Assembly (NCBI GenBank): GCA_004297485.1
Contig: SCTM01000261.1
Coordinates: 1-42,933 of the forward strand
DNA: 42,933 nt
From: Rhodospirillaceae bacterium
GTDB lineage: Bacteria; Pseudomonadota; Alphaproteobacteria; Rhodospirillales; Rhodospirillaceae
Direction: 5' to 3'
In this document: piece after piece, positions 7,241 to 15,480 of the stretch
How positions within the stretch are numbered: the first letter of the stretch is position 1
Layout: the number at the start of each line of letters is the position of its first letter
Position numbers and translations under genes: made by a program
The notes under the pieces: generated by a model
Database searches by the model: none
What the model was told of the DNA's origin: nothing
The model's input: the letters and a program-made list of their open reading frames with translations, nothing else

Positions 7241-9397
7241 TCAGCTGGATAATGCGGCACGGACCTGGACGGGAATGCCCGAGAAGCGCGGCATGAAGTT
7301 GATCGGCTCAAGCCAGCGGTCGAGGGACGTCAGTTGGCCGACATTGGCGCCGCCATCGGCCATCGGGTCGGCGATGGACTTGATCGGACCGAACATGTGG
7401 GTCATGGACACGACGCCTCGCCGCAACCGATCCTCGGCCCTGGCTATGCCCACGATGCGTCCGGCCTCACTGACGATTTCGATCGTCGCACCGTCGGCGA
7501 TGTCCGCTTCGTGCATATCGTCGGGGTTCATATAAGCCCAGTTCACTGGATACTTACGCCGCGCCCGCGTGGAATCGCGATAGGCGCCATTCATCGCCTC
7601 AAGCACGCGTCGGCAGGTCAGGCGATAGGGAAAGCCGGCGACGGGCCGCTCCGCAAGGACCTTCGCAAGCTCAGCGGCGATATCGGGCGGGCATAGTTCC
7701 AGTCGGCCGCCCCGGTCCGGCCTCGGCGCGATGAACTGCTGCGGCCTTTCGGGCCGTACGCCACTGGGATTGGCGGCCAGCATCTCGAAGGGCACCGTAC
7801 TTTCCCGGCACAAGAAACGCATCATCTCGACGGGGTCAGGTTTGGCCTCAATCCCCAGTTCCAACCCCTCCGCGATGTCCTCGTAATTGAGGCCATAGGT
7901 CCAGTATTTGAGCGTCAGCGGCAACCTCATGCGGGCGGCGACACCCCAGAAAAATGCCCAGTCATGGATGACGCCTTCGGGCTTCGGCACCACCGGCGTC
8001 GCATATTGCGCGAAGGGCTCCGGGAACATGCCGTCGCCGGGGATGGTGATATCGTGCCGTTCATAAGGTTGGCTGGTCCCGATGACATAGTGGGACATGC
8101 GGCAGGTGTCGTTCATGCGCGGGTCGAGCGAGACCAGCAGCTCCAGATCCTCGAATGCCGGGACCGCACGATCCGGATCGCCCAACCCCATCAGCGGATT
8201 GCCGCCGAAATTGATCAGCGCTCTGATCCGGCCGGAGCCGGGCGTCAGTATTTCCTGCGGCAGCAGCGCGGTCGGAAACTCACCCATCAGCTTGCCGATA
8301 TCGGCGCTATGACACTTGATGCCTTTCTCCCAGGTCCGGGTCGGCGAAATCGCCATCTCGCGAACGATCTTGGGCTTGAGCGTGCCGGGATTGCGCACAA
8401 GATCACCGGCGCGCCGATACCCACCGACCAATGCGTTGACCGCCTCGATCATGTGATCGTTGAGATTGGAATGGTCCGACATGGAGGGTCCACTACCGCT
8501 GCCAACCAGCGGCCGTTTTGCCTCGCCCAGCCATTTAGCGGCTAGCTCGATCTGCTCCACCGGTATATCGGCGCGTGCAGCCGCCATGTCCGGCGTGAAG
8601 GCTGCGACTGCCGCGCGCAAGGCGTCCAGCCGGGTCACGAACTTGTCGCAGAACACGCGATTATATGTGCCGTCGCGCAGCAGGATGTGAGCGATCGCCG
8701 CGAACAGTGCCGCGTCATGGCCGGGTAACGGCTGGATCAAAAGGTCGGCATAGCGCGCGGTTTCCGTGCGGCGCGGATCGATGACGATGATGCGGCAGCC
8801 GCGCGCCTTGGCGGCCTCAAAGGCGCGTCCCGGCGCGCCGCTTTCGCCGGCGATAAACGGTGCGGTCTGGTGGCTCACCACCGGATTGTTGCCGGCGATC
8901 AGCGCGAGATCGACGTCGCGGATACTTGGCTTGCCGCTGGCCATCATGCCCAGCCGTCCCATGGTCACCCATTTCGCGGATTGGTCGATGGTCATGGTCG
9001 AAAAAAGATTGGGGCTGCCGATGGCGGCCAGAAATGCCTTCTCCAACAGCCCACCCAGCACGCTGCGATAGGCGCCGGTGCCGTGATAGACCGCGACCGC
9101 GCGCGGACCATGTTCGGCCACCAGCGCGGCTAGCTTCGTGGCGATTTCATCCATCGCCGTTTCGGCGTCGATCGCGGCGAAGGCACCGCTCGCCTGCCGC
9201 TTGAAGCTCCCCATGAGCCGGTCCTCGGCACCATTGTGGAAGTCGATGCTGGTCAAGCCCTTGGGGCAGAGATAGGGGCCATAAGGTGAAACCGAGCCGT
9301 CAGGGGCAGCGCCGGTCAGCCTGCCGCCTTCGAGCGTCAGCGTCATGGAGCATAGCGCGCCGCAATTGCGGCAAAAGGTCTTTACTGTTTCGACCAT
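7241..9397 (-). CDS. Molybdopterin-dependent oxidoreductase (bis-MGD, 4Fe-4S)
   Basis: The protein has 718 residues, a usual length for stand-alone DMSO-reductase-superfamily catalytic subunits. The N-terminal Fe-S motif is intact (C9, C12, C16, C44; FCRNCGALCSM and YLCPKG). It continues with the molybdopterin domain (ALIAGNNPVVSHQ, IIVIDPRRTETA, PLVGSGSGPSMSDHSN, INFGGNPLMG) and ends in a molydopterin-dinucleotide-binding barrel (about 600-715). There is no Tat signal, so it should be cytoplasmic. The region that usually supplies the Cys, SeCys or Ser ligand to Mo (TIDQSAKWVTMGRLG) has no Cys. It is downstream of an LLM oxidoreductase on the same strand. The substrate is unknown. Hydroxylation or reduction of an aromatic or N-heterocycle would fit the context. 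Confidence 0.9.
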   Translation of the reverse strand: MVETVKTFCRNCGALCSMTLTLEGGRLTGAAPDGSVSPYGPYLCPKGLTSIDFHNGAEDRLMGSFKRQASGAFAAIDAETAMDEIATKLAALVAEHGPRAVAVYHGTGAYRSVLGGLLEKAFLAAIGSPNLFSTMTIDQSAKWVTMGRLGMMASGKPSIRDVDLALIAGNNPVVSHQTAPFIAGESGAPGRAFEAAKARGCRIIVIDPRRTETARYADLLIQPLPGHDAALFAAIAHILLRDGTYNRVFCDKFVTRLDALRAAVAAFTPDMAAARADIPVEQIELAAKWLGEAKRPLVGSGSGPSMSDHSNLNDHMIEAVNALVGGYRRAGDLVRNPGTLKPKIVREMAISPTRTWEKGIKCHSADIGKLMGEFPTALLPQEILTPGSGRIRALINFGGNPLMGLGDPDRAVPAFEDLELLVSLDPRMNDTCRMSHYVIGTSQPYERHDITIPGDGMFPEPFAQYATPVVPKPEGVIHDWAFFWGVAARMRLPLTLKYWTYGLNYEDIAEGLELGIEAKPDPVEMMRFLCRESTVPFEMLAANPSGVRPERPQQFIAPRPDRGGRLELCPPDIAAELAKVLAERPVAGFPYRLTCRRVLEAMNGAYRDSTRARRKYPVNWAYMNPDDMHEADIADGATIEIVSEAGRIVGIARAEDRLRRGVVSMTHMFGPIKSIADPMADGGANVGQLTSLDRWLEPINFMPRFSGIPVQVRAALSS

Positions 9398-9439
9398 GGC
9401 GCATTTTAGGAATGGCGGCGGCCAAATGCACTCGGATTT
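9394..9439 (-). promoter_or_regulatory. Leader element before the molybdoenzyme, shared with 10521-10566
   Basis: On the - strand, GTGCATTTGGC, a GC-rich spacer, TAAAATGC and then the start codon ATGGTCGAA form a motif that recurs at 10521-10566 as GTGCATTCGGC, spacer, TAGAATGC, ATGGTCGAA. The GCATT and AATGC parts form an imperfect inverted repeat. TAAAAT or TAGAAT stands only 5 bp before the ATG. If it is a -10 box, transcripts would be leaderless. This is an inference from two copies. Confidence 0.35.
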
Positions 9440-9493
9440 ACTTGCCCATGGCTGAGCGGGATTACGATCATCGTCTATCCGACCGCTCCACCG

Positions 9494-10411
9494 TCAGCTC
9501 AAGCCGAGGCCTTTTGCCGCTTTCTCCAGCGCCTTAAATGACGATTCGTCGGTCATATCGTTCATGCCGACGATGATCCTTTTGACGCCGGCTTCCTCAT
9601 ACTCGCCAATCAATTGAGCCGCATCCTTGGGCGTCTCCTCGAGTCCGGCGAAAAAGGCCGGCCGGTCGCCGACGCCTAGGTTTATGGCCGGAACGATCAG
9701 CGAGATGTCCATCGCATCAAAGTCACGCCCCGCGGCATCGCAGTATTCCTTCAACTGTCTGAGCTGATCCTTCATTTGGTTCGGACTCAGGAACGCGGGC
9801 ACCCATCCGTCGGCGATTTCCGCCACCCGCTTGAGGGCACGCGTGTTGTCGGTGTTGTGGTTTCCAGATCCAATCAACATCGGGATGTGCGGCTTCTGAA
9901 ATGGCTTGGGGTAGGAATAAACCGGTGGGAAGGAAAAAAACTCTCCCGAGAAACTCGGCTTTTCCTCCGTCCACAAAGTTTTCAACGCACGGACGACCTC
10001 GGTCGACTTCCGTACGCGCTGCTTGAAGGGTACGCCCATGATCGCGGACTCTTCCTCGATCCAGCCATAGCCCACGCCGATGATCAATCGCCCCCTGGAA
10101 ACGTGATCCAACGTCGCCGCCTCCTTCGCCAGAACCAACGGATTGCGCTGGGTCACAAGGCAGACGTCCATACCGAATTTGAGCGTGGTGGTCGCTGTCG
10201 CCGCGGCCGCCATGGAAACAAAGACATCCGGCATGTGTTTATAATTTTCCGGCAACGTGACGCCGTGCCGGACCGGATTGGCGATATCGACCGGAATGAT
10301 GATGTGCTCTCCGGTCCACAAGGATTCAAAACCGAATGCCTCAATTGCCTTTGCCAATTCGGTAATCGGCGGACCGAACCAAACAAAATTGGCTGATATT
10401 CCGATCTTCAT
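9494..10411 (-). CDS. LLM-class (luciferase-like) flavin/F420-dependent oxidoreductase
   Basis: The protein has 305 residues with the TIM-barrel pattern of the bacterial-luciferase family: MKIGISANFVWFG, a GFESLWTGEHIIIP strand-loop, LVLAKEAATLDHVSRGRLIIGVGYGW and PHIPMLIGSGNHN. The VSRGR-x-x-x-G-x-G-x-G-W motif lies near residues 106-120 and helps to form the cofactor phosphate site. Families of this length (TIGR03619-like) are often annotated as F420-dependent, but the sequence does not settle FMN versus F420. It lies 96 bp upstream of the molybdoenzyme on the same strand. A second, diverged LLM protein occurs at 15481-16365, so the block has two. It probably oxidises or reduces an intermediate of the same pathway. 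Confidence 0.88.
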   Translation of the reverse strand: MKIGISANFVWFGPPITELAKAIEAFGFESLWTGEHIIIPVDIANPVRHGVTLPENYKHMPDVFVSMAAAATATTTLKFGMDVCLVTQRNPLVLAKEAATLDHVSRGRLIIGVGYGWIEEESAIMGVPFKQRVRKSTEVVRALKTLWTEEKPSFSGEFFSFPPVYSYPKPFQKPHIPMLIGSGNHNTDNTRALKRVAEIADGWVPAFLSPNQMKDQLRQLKEYCDAAGRDFDAMDISLIVPAINLGVGDRPAFFAGLEETPKDAAQLIGEYEEAGVKRIIVGMNDMTDESSFKALEKAAKGLGLS

Positions 10412-10520
10412 ACAACGCCCCCCTCATTATCCTAGGAACACTGGTGCGGAAGCGTTTTCTGCTCGCCGCGTCATGGCGCCCAAGGACCCGCGATCACGGC
10501 AAGTGGTCTCGCTGCTTCGA

Positions 10521-10566
10521 CCATGATGCATTCTAGGAGCGGTGCGAGCCGAATGCACCCGAAGAG
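10521..10566 (-). promoter_or_regulatory. Second copy of the leader element
   Basis: This segment aligns without gaps to 9394-9439, with about three quarters of positions identical, including TGCATT...GAATGCA, TAGAAT and the ATGGTCGAA that opens a 17-codon frame. It lies about 110 bp upstream of the LLM gene start at 10411, so it may be that gene's promoter and operator. Alternatively it is the remnant of a duplicated gene start. Confidence 0.35.
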
Positions 10567-10615
10567 ATGATTCGGCGGAAATTACAGGCCTCTGCCGTCG
10601 CCGCGAATTTGGGAA

Positions 10616-10669
10616 AGCGGGCGTCCGTCGGGGAGGGATTCGAAACGCCGCTCCGCCTTTGGCAAACAC
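10616..10669 (-). pseudogene. tRNA-Gly 3'-half-like relic (possible old attachment site)
   Basis: On the - strand this stretch reads TTGCCAA (the tRNA-Gly(GCC) anticodon loop), 14 bp, TTCGAATCCCT (T-loop region), 10 extra bp, then CGCCCGCT (acceptor end). The order matches the functional tRNA-Gly at 38498-38572, with nearly the same first spacing (14 versus 15 bp). The 5' half cannot be recognised and stems do not pair, so it is not a working tRNA. Chance similarity is possible. Confidence 0.25.
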
Positions 10670-10828
10670 CGAAACGAATTTTCGGTAACTGGCTTATGAT
10701 TTCGCTACCGGCTGCCGGAACAAGCTATAGAATGGCCTGAGCGGTCGCCAAAAATGCGACATTATCCGTGTTGCGGTACTCATCACCGGGACGACTGTAT
10801 CGCGTCAGGATGAAATGCGGAGCGTGGG

Positions 10829-10854
10829 GGCCTGTGTGTCCTTTCATACAGGCC
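10829..10854. promoter_or_regulatory. Inverted repeat, candidate operator of the CMD-like gene
   Basis: GGCCTGTGTG, six bases, CATACAGGCC forms a 10-bp inverted repeat with one mismatch, ending 41 bp before the ATG of the carboxymuconolactone-decarboxylase-like gene. The size and symmetry fit a dimeric repressor site. No regulator can be assigned. Confidence 0.4.
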
Positions 10855-10895
10855 GCGCACACTTTCACACACGATGACATTATCAGGAGCGAGCC

Positions 10896-11492
10896 ATGAG
10901 CAAGATTTCCCAGCTACCGATAGAGAAATGGGATCCCGAGTTACGTGCGTTGACTCAGGCGGACAGTGCTTCGGCTTTGGAGAAGAAGGGGATGGGTGTA
11001 ACGGCCCATGCGCCACATATGGCCAAGGCAATGGGCGCCTTCATGGCGAAAGCGATGAAGGACCACAAACTATCCCGCCGTCTGATCGAATTGGTGCGGC
11101 TGCGCGTGGCCTTTCACAACCAGTGCAGGACCTGCATGGCCGTTCGCTATCAATCAGCCGTGGACGATGGATTGACCGAAGACATGGTGTGTTCGCTGGA
11201 AAAGCCACAGGAGTCGCCCGATCTCACCGAACGCGAAAAGGCAGCCTTGGCGTATGCCGATCTCTTCGCAACCAATCACCTGGCCATTGACGACGAGATG
11301 TTCGACAACCTGCACCGGTATTACACGGAAGCCGAGATGGTCGAACTCATGCTGTTTGTCTCCTTCTTCGTCGGCTTCGGCCGTTTCGGTGCGGTTATAA
11401 ACGCGGTCGAAGAGCTGCCGAAAGGCTTTCAGGATAAGTCGAAGAAAGCCGCGCCCTGGCAAATTCGAGAGTCCGTGGTGGTGCGCGGCTAA
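10896..11492 (+). CDS. Carboxymuconolactone decarboxylase-like (AhpD fold) protein
   Basis: The protein has 198 residues. The family motif is present in altered form: E65 in LIELVRLRVAFHNQC, then C77-x2-C80 (CRTCMAVR). The His that usually follows the second Cys by four residues is Arg84. AhpD-type members use CxxC plus His as peroxidase or thiol-disulfide proteins. True decarboxylases lack the Cys pair. The altered motif leaves the activity open. An AGGAGCG ribosome-binding site lies 5 bp before the ATG. It is the only + strand gene between two - strand groups in the catabolic block and may protect the oxygenases or metabolise a lactone intermediate. Confidence 0.82.
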   Translation: MSKISQLPIEKWDPELRALTQADSASALEKKGMGVTAHAPHMAKAMGAFMAKAMKDHKLSRRLIELVRLRVAFHNQCRTCMAVRYQSAVDDGLTEDMVCSLEKPQESPDLTEREKAALAYADLFATNHLAIDDEMFDNLHRYYTEAEMVELMLFVSFFVGFGRFGAVINAVEELPKGFQDKSKKAAPWQIRESVVVRG

Positions 11493-11593
11493 ACAGTGAA
11501 AGCTGCTGCCCCACCGGTCCGTGCATACTTGTCGGCGCCTTGCGGGCGCAAAAGCGCCATGGGTCGCAGGCGAATCCGCGCCCCGTCGCGTGC

Positions 11594-12427
11594 TTACGCC
11601 ACTCTTTCCTCACCTTCGAGTGTCGCGCGCGTCATCAGTCGGCCACTGTCGATCGGGTATGGCTCGGCGCGATGCATCGTGCCCGTGTTGTCCCAGACCA
11701 ACAGGTCGCCGACATTCCATTTGTGCCCATACACAAACTGCGGCTGTGTCGCCCAGTCCTGAAGTTTGCAGAGCAACAGCCGCCCTTCCTCCAGGCTCAT
11801 GCCTTCCACATGCGAAGCCGTGGTTCCGAGCACGAGCGATTTCCGGCCTGATTGGTGCGTCCATACCAGCGGGTGGACCTTGGGTCTCTTGAATTCCTGC
11901 CATGCCTTGAGTTCGGCGTAGGTCGGTATCGGTTTGAAAACACGCTGCGAGTTCTCGAACGTATGGACAACACGCAGCTTTTCGAGAGTTTTCTTCTCGG
12001 ATTCAGGCAGATCATCCCAGGCGGCGTAGGTGTTCGCGAACAACGTGTCGCCGCCCGTATCCGAGAGTTTCCGTGCCACAAGGAAACAGGCGCGGCTCGG
12101 GACATCTTCCATTGCCATGTCGATGTGCCAGTAGAATGAGCCGATCAAATAATCGGCAAGCGCACCGTTGACACTTTTGTCGAGTGAGATGCTCAGAACT
12201 TCCTTGTTCCCCTGGAGCATCAACTTGCCCATGGTTTTAGCGAAGGCCGTTTGTTGATCCTCCGTGAGGTCAAGCCCGCGAAATACAAGAACTCCGCGCT
12301 GTTCCAAAGTCTCCCGGAGGTCGGCCGCGTACTTGCCGCTCAAAAGCGTTTCGATATCGCTCCGAATCTCGGTGCCGATCCGCGGCGTTAAATCTGTCTT
12401 CTTCAGCTTGAGCATGGCGACGGTCAT
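11594..12427 (-). CDS. TauD/TfdA-family Fe(II)/2-oxoglutarate dioxygenase
   Basis: I chose the ATG at 12427, preceded by GGAGG at 8 bp, instead of an upstream in-frame ATG that would add 34 residues without family similarity. The product has 277 residues, the usual length. The facial triad is visible: H101-x-D103 (FYWHIDMAMED) and the distal His in DNTGTMHRAEP. The 2-oxoglutarate-binding Arg is in GRLMTRATL near the C-terminus. Such enzymes hydroxylate or desaturate carboxylates, ethers or sulfonates, releasing CO2 and succinate. It follows the Rieske oxygenase and an amidohydrolase on the same strand, so it probably acts in that pathway. The substrate is unknown. Confidence 0.9.
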   Translation of the reverse strand: MTVAMLKLKKTDLTPRIGTEIRSDIETLLSGKYAADLRETLEQRGVLVFRGLDLTEDQQTAFAKTMGKLMLQGNKEVLSISLDKSVNGALADYLIGSFYWHIDMAMEDVPSRACFLVARKLSDTGGDTLFANTYAAWDDLPESEKKTLEKLRVVHTFENSQRVFKPIPTYAELKAWQEFKRPKVHPLVWTHQSGRKSLVLGTTASHVEGMSLEEGRLLLCKLQDWATQPQFVYGHKWNVGDLLVWDNTGTMHRAEPYPIDSGRLMTRATLEGEERVA

Positions 12428-12444
12428 TTCAGGCCTCCAGATCG

Positions 12445-12466
12445 TTGGATCATGACGCTTATCCAA
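12445..12466. promoter_or_regulatory. Inverted repeat upstream of the TauD gene
   Basis: TTGGAT, ten bases, ATCCAA lies 18 bp upstream of the TauD start codon, just before its ribosome-binding site. It could be an operator, or a translation-affecting hairpin within a polycistronic transcript. Confidence 0.25.
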
Positions 12467-12580
12467 ATGAGATGAAGACACTGCCACGGCGGCCAACATG
12501 CGTCCTTGATCTACATCAATGTCCACCATGCGCCGCGATGCGCTGATGCCTGGGACGCATGCCGCAGGCGGTGAAGATTT

Positions 12581-14008
12581 CTAAGCGCGCTGATGGTCGG
12601 AGTGGCAATCCGGTGATGCTGCATCGTCGTGAAAATATTGGCAGACCGCCCGATGGAAATTCGAAACGGTCGCTTCCTGTAATGGATTTGTACGCGCGCC
12701 TTTAAACCCGCGCGACCGCATGCCGCGCTGAACCTCGCCCATATTGTCGAAGTCCTGCTGCAGGATGATGCTGATTGACTTGAAGTTGCGCCACTCGCCG
12801 TCGCCGTGGAAGTACTTGCGCTCCAGTTTGGGCTCGGCCCCCGGCGCGTAGCGCTGCAGCGCATACACCTCAAAGATACAGGTGTCCGGGTCGGTCGCGT
12901 CCGGCAGGGCGCGATACGCAAGTACGCCATCAGGATAAGGCAGCATGATGAGGTTCGGGAACACGTGCCAATCGGTGCCGGCGTCGGCGAGCTGCTTCAT
13001 GGAGATGTCCGGCCAACCGGCACCGGCGGCGACGGCCGCTTCGCGCTGAAAGTCCATCATCTTCGTCATCATCATGCCTGGCGGCGTGCCTGGCTCCACT
13101 TCCGTCATCAGGCGCCGCACGGCCTCCACGTCGCGCTCGCTGAAAATGGCGCGAAGCGTGGTATTGTACATGTCGTAGTACGCGACGATGTTGGGCCGCA
13201 GGTCCTTCGGCGCCGGAATCCCCAAGTGCGGCGCCGGTGCGCCAAGCGGACACTCTGGATTGCCGGGATAGTAGAAGTTTCCGTGGCGGCCAAACGTCCT
13301 GTTGCGGGTAAGGACATCTCCATAGGTGGGGAGCAACTGCGGGTGCGTCGCCACAACGTGATAGGCCTCGTTGAAGGCTTCCAACCCGGTCTTCCAGTTG
13401 CACGGCACCCTAACCGAGACATACCAGCGATAGCGCATCTTCTGGATTTCAAACGGATCAAGGTAGTCCTGTACCGGCGAGAGATAATCCGCCAGCGGCT
13501 CGGCGCTGGAATCCATATTGATGAAAACCCAACCGGCCCAGGTGTCGACGCGGACCTCCCGCAGATGAAGATCCGCATCTCCGAAATTGGCGCAGCCGGC
13601 CCAGTCGTTGCGGTCGAGCACGCGCAAGACAGAGCCTTCGAGATCCCATTGCCAACCATGAAATTTGCAATGAAATCGGTTCAACTGGCCGCAGCCTGCG
13701 GTCAGCCGACGACCACGATGCGGGCAGACGTTGAAGTATGCCTTGAGTTGGCTATCCGACGCCCGCACCACGACGATGCTCTCGTCCATGATGTTGTAGG
13801 TGACATAGTCGCCGACGTTCGGCAGTTCCTCTTCACGGCACGCGACCTGCCATACGCGCGGCCACATATGCTCCTTCTCCAGTCGCAAGAACTCCGGCGA
13901 GATATAGTGGTCCGCGGGCACGAAATCGGTCCGCACCTCGGTTTGGTGCGCGTTTTGCGCCATCCGAAGATTCGCGGCCTTACGCTCAGATACTGTCGCA
14001 ATGTTCAT
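12581..14008 (-). CDS. Rieske non-heme iron oxygenase, alpha subunit
   Basis: The ATG at 14008 (MNIATVSERK) has a GGGGAG ribosome-binding site 9 bp upstream and gives 475 residues. The Rieske cluster motif is complete: C95-x-H97, then 16 residues, C114-x2-H117 (NVCPHRG and CKFHGW). The mononuclear-iron site shows N213, H217 and H222 (NEAYHVVATHPQ), with the acidic ligand probably in QQDFDNMGEVQRG near the end. Such subunits add O2 to aromatic rings or demethylate, using a reductase and ferredoxin. No beta subunit, ferredoxin or reductase is seen nearby, so partners must be elsewhere. It is 60 bp downstream of an amidohydrolase and upstream of a TauD gene on the same strand, a likely operon. 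Confidence 0.93.
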   Translation of the reverse strand: MNIATVSERKAANLRMAQNAHQTEVRTDFVPADHYISPEFLRLEKEHMWPRVWQVACREEELPNVGDYVTYNIMDESIVVVRASDSQLKAYFNVCPHRGRRLTAGCGQLNRFHCKFHGWQWDLEGSVLRVLDRNDWAGCANFGDADLHLREVRVDTWAGWVFINMDSSAEPLADYLSPVQDYLDPFEIQKMRYRWYVSVRVPCNWKTGLEAFNEAYHVVATHPQLLPTYGDVLTRNRTFGRHGNFYYPGNPECPLGAPAPHLGIPAPKDLRPNIVAYYDMYNTTLRAIFSERDVEAVRRLMTEVEPGTPPGMMMTKMMDFQREAAVAAGAGWPDISMKQLADAGTDWHVFPNLIMLPYPDGVLAYRALPDATDPDTCIFEVYALQRYAPGAEPKLERKYFHGDGEWRNFKSISIILQQDFDNMGEVQRGMRSRGFKGARTNPLQEATVSNFHRAVCQYFHDDAASPDCHSDHQRA

Positions 14009-14068
14009 CTGTAGGCGCTCCCCACGCCGGCTTACCACTACGCGGCTCAGCCGCGCGTTACCTTCCGA

Positions 14069-15190
14069 TCAGAGGCCGTAGAGGCGTGCCGCGTTTCCGC
14101 CGAGAACCTTCTTCGCCTTTTCGTGGCCGATCGTGTCGTAGATGCTCTTGGCTACGCTCCCGGCATAGCCGTAGACGCTTTCCGGATGCGGGTAATCGAG
14201 CGACCACATCACGTTGTCCGCACCAATACGGTCGATCATCTCCATGCCGATCGGATCGTTCATGAAGGTCGCGAAGCACTGCTTCTTCCAGTAGTAGCTC
14301 GGCATTTGCGGAAGCTGCGGCCGCAGGATGGAGTAGTAAGACCGGAAGACGAAATCCATGGACACCAGAGCGTCGGCGACCCAGGTCGCGCCACCTTCGG
14401 CAAAGACGACTTTGAGGTTGGGGTGGCGATCGAAGACGCCTGAGAAGGTCAGCTGCCCAAGCAACGGCCGGAACGGCGACAGGTTTCGCGTCAGGTTCGC
14501 ACCCAACGAGCCGTAGCCGAAGAACTCCTGGAATGCCGTGACGTGGAAAGACAGGGGAATTCCAGACTCTTCGATGGCGCTCCAGACCGGATCCATCTCG
14601 CGGCTGTTATAGCGAATCCCTTTCGGGTACGAGGGCATCATCACCGCCCGGTAGCCCAGCTGTTTCAGCTTTTGCATCTGATCGTGTGCGGTTGCCGGGT
14701 TCAGGAAAGCCGGTAGCATCGCTACGCCCATCAGCCGCTTCGCCGCCGGGCGGGTATATTCGATGAGCCACTCGTTATAGGCGTCCGCGCAAGCCGTATA
14801 GAGTTCCGGGTCCTCGCCGATGATGGCATTCAGCGATTGCAGTTGACCGTGATATAGCACAGAGGCCGCGATGCCCTCGGAATCCATGGCGCGCAATCTC
14901 TCGCCGATATCCCAGAACCCCGGGCATTCATGGCCGATGGTGCCGATACCGGGAGGGGCAAACGAGCGGCCTTTATACTCCATCACGACCAGGCCGGTGT
15001 TCTTATCGCGATAGAACTTGGGCGCGCGATCCTTGAATTTGGCGGGAAGACGCTCCTCGTAAAGATGATCCATCTCGAGATTGTGATCGTCTGCCGAGAT
15101 CATCCGGATGTCTGCCGGTGGCCGCCAGCTGTCCGCCGGAACCGTGCGTTGCGCGGGAACGGGGATCAGATCGAATTCGATAACGCCCAT
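14069..15190 (-). CDS. Amidohydrolase-2 family protein (ACMSD/gamma-resorcylate decarboxylase-like)
   Basis: The protein has 373 residues. The N-terminal metal motif is ADDHNLE, where most amidohydrolases have HxH, so one ligand is altered. Later motifs are typical of the amidohydrolase-2 branch: PLSFHVTAFQEF, HPNLKVVFAEGGATWV, and the C-terminal SLDYPHPES (metal Asp and His) with GGNAARLYGL. Members hydrolyse ring-opening intermediates or decarboxylate aromatic acids in the cytoplasm. A GGAGG lies 8 bp before the ATG. It is the first gene of the probable amidohydrolase-Rieske-TauD operon and is a distant relative of the protein at 19981-21102. Confidence 0.88.
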   Translation of the reverse strand: MGVIEFDLIPVPAQRTVPADSWRPPADIRMISADDHNLEMDHLYEERLPAKFKDRAPKFYRDKNTGLVVMEYKGRSFAPPGIGTIGHECPGFWDIGERLRAMDSEGIAASVLYHGQLQSLNAIIGEDPELYTACADAYNEWLIEYTRPAAKRLMGVAMLPAFLNPATAHDQMQKLKQLGYRAVMMPSYPKGIRYNSREMDPVWSAIEESGIPLSFHVTAFQEFFGYGSLGANLTRNLSPFRPLLGQLTFSGVFDRHPNLKVVFAEGGATWVADALVSMDFVFRSYYSILRPQLPQMPSYYWKKQCFATFMNDPIGMEMIDRIGADNVMWSLDYPHPESVYGYAGSVAKSIYDTIGHEKAKKVLGGNAARLYGL

Positions 15191-15480
15191 GTGTGAGTTC
15201 CTCCGGTGTGCTGCAGGCTGACATCGCGCAGGTCTTCGGAATGGCGACCCTCGACCATGCGCGCACGTTTATCTTTCTCCCCGTGGTGCCGTCCGGCATT
15301 GACGCAGATCAAGACGCGCGCGCATCTGGAGAACTGGTCGTGCTCGGTCGCACGAGAACAGATCAACCTCGCGCTCTCAATTGCGACTAAGGCGCAGTGC
15401 GCCGGGCTGCGCCTGCTAGAACAACATGGCGTAGCACTTTCTTCCGGATGCGCGCCGTCGTTGCTAAGAACGCAACACTG

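Larger units (their letters stand above)
10412..10895. other. Divergent intergenic region with palindromes and a tRNA-like relic
   Basis: This 484-bp stretch separates the leftward LLM gene from the rightward carboxymuconolactone-decarboxylase-like gene and has no convincing long ORF. It contains three things annotated separately: a copy of the leader found before the molybdoenzyme (about 10515-10562), a segment that resembles the 3' half of tRNA-Gly (10616-10669) and an inverted repeat 41 bp before the rightward gene (10829-10854). A 17-codon frame on the - strand (10471-10524) begins with the same ATGGTCGAA as the molybdoenzyme gene. It could be a relic or a short leader peptide. Confidence 0.5.

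Noticed and set aside
12806-14014. A 402-residue open frame on the + strand
   Set aside because: It is antisense to the Rieske oxygenase gene, whose motifs are complete. The translation has no recognisable domain.
15191-15480. A small gene between the amidohydrolase and the second LLM gene
   Set aside because: Frames of up to about 65-160 codons exist on the + strand but extend antisense into the LLM gene or lack ribosome-binding sites and motifs.
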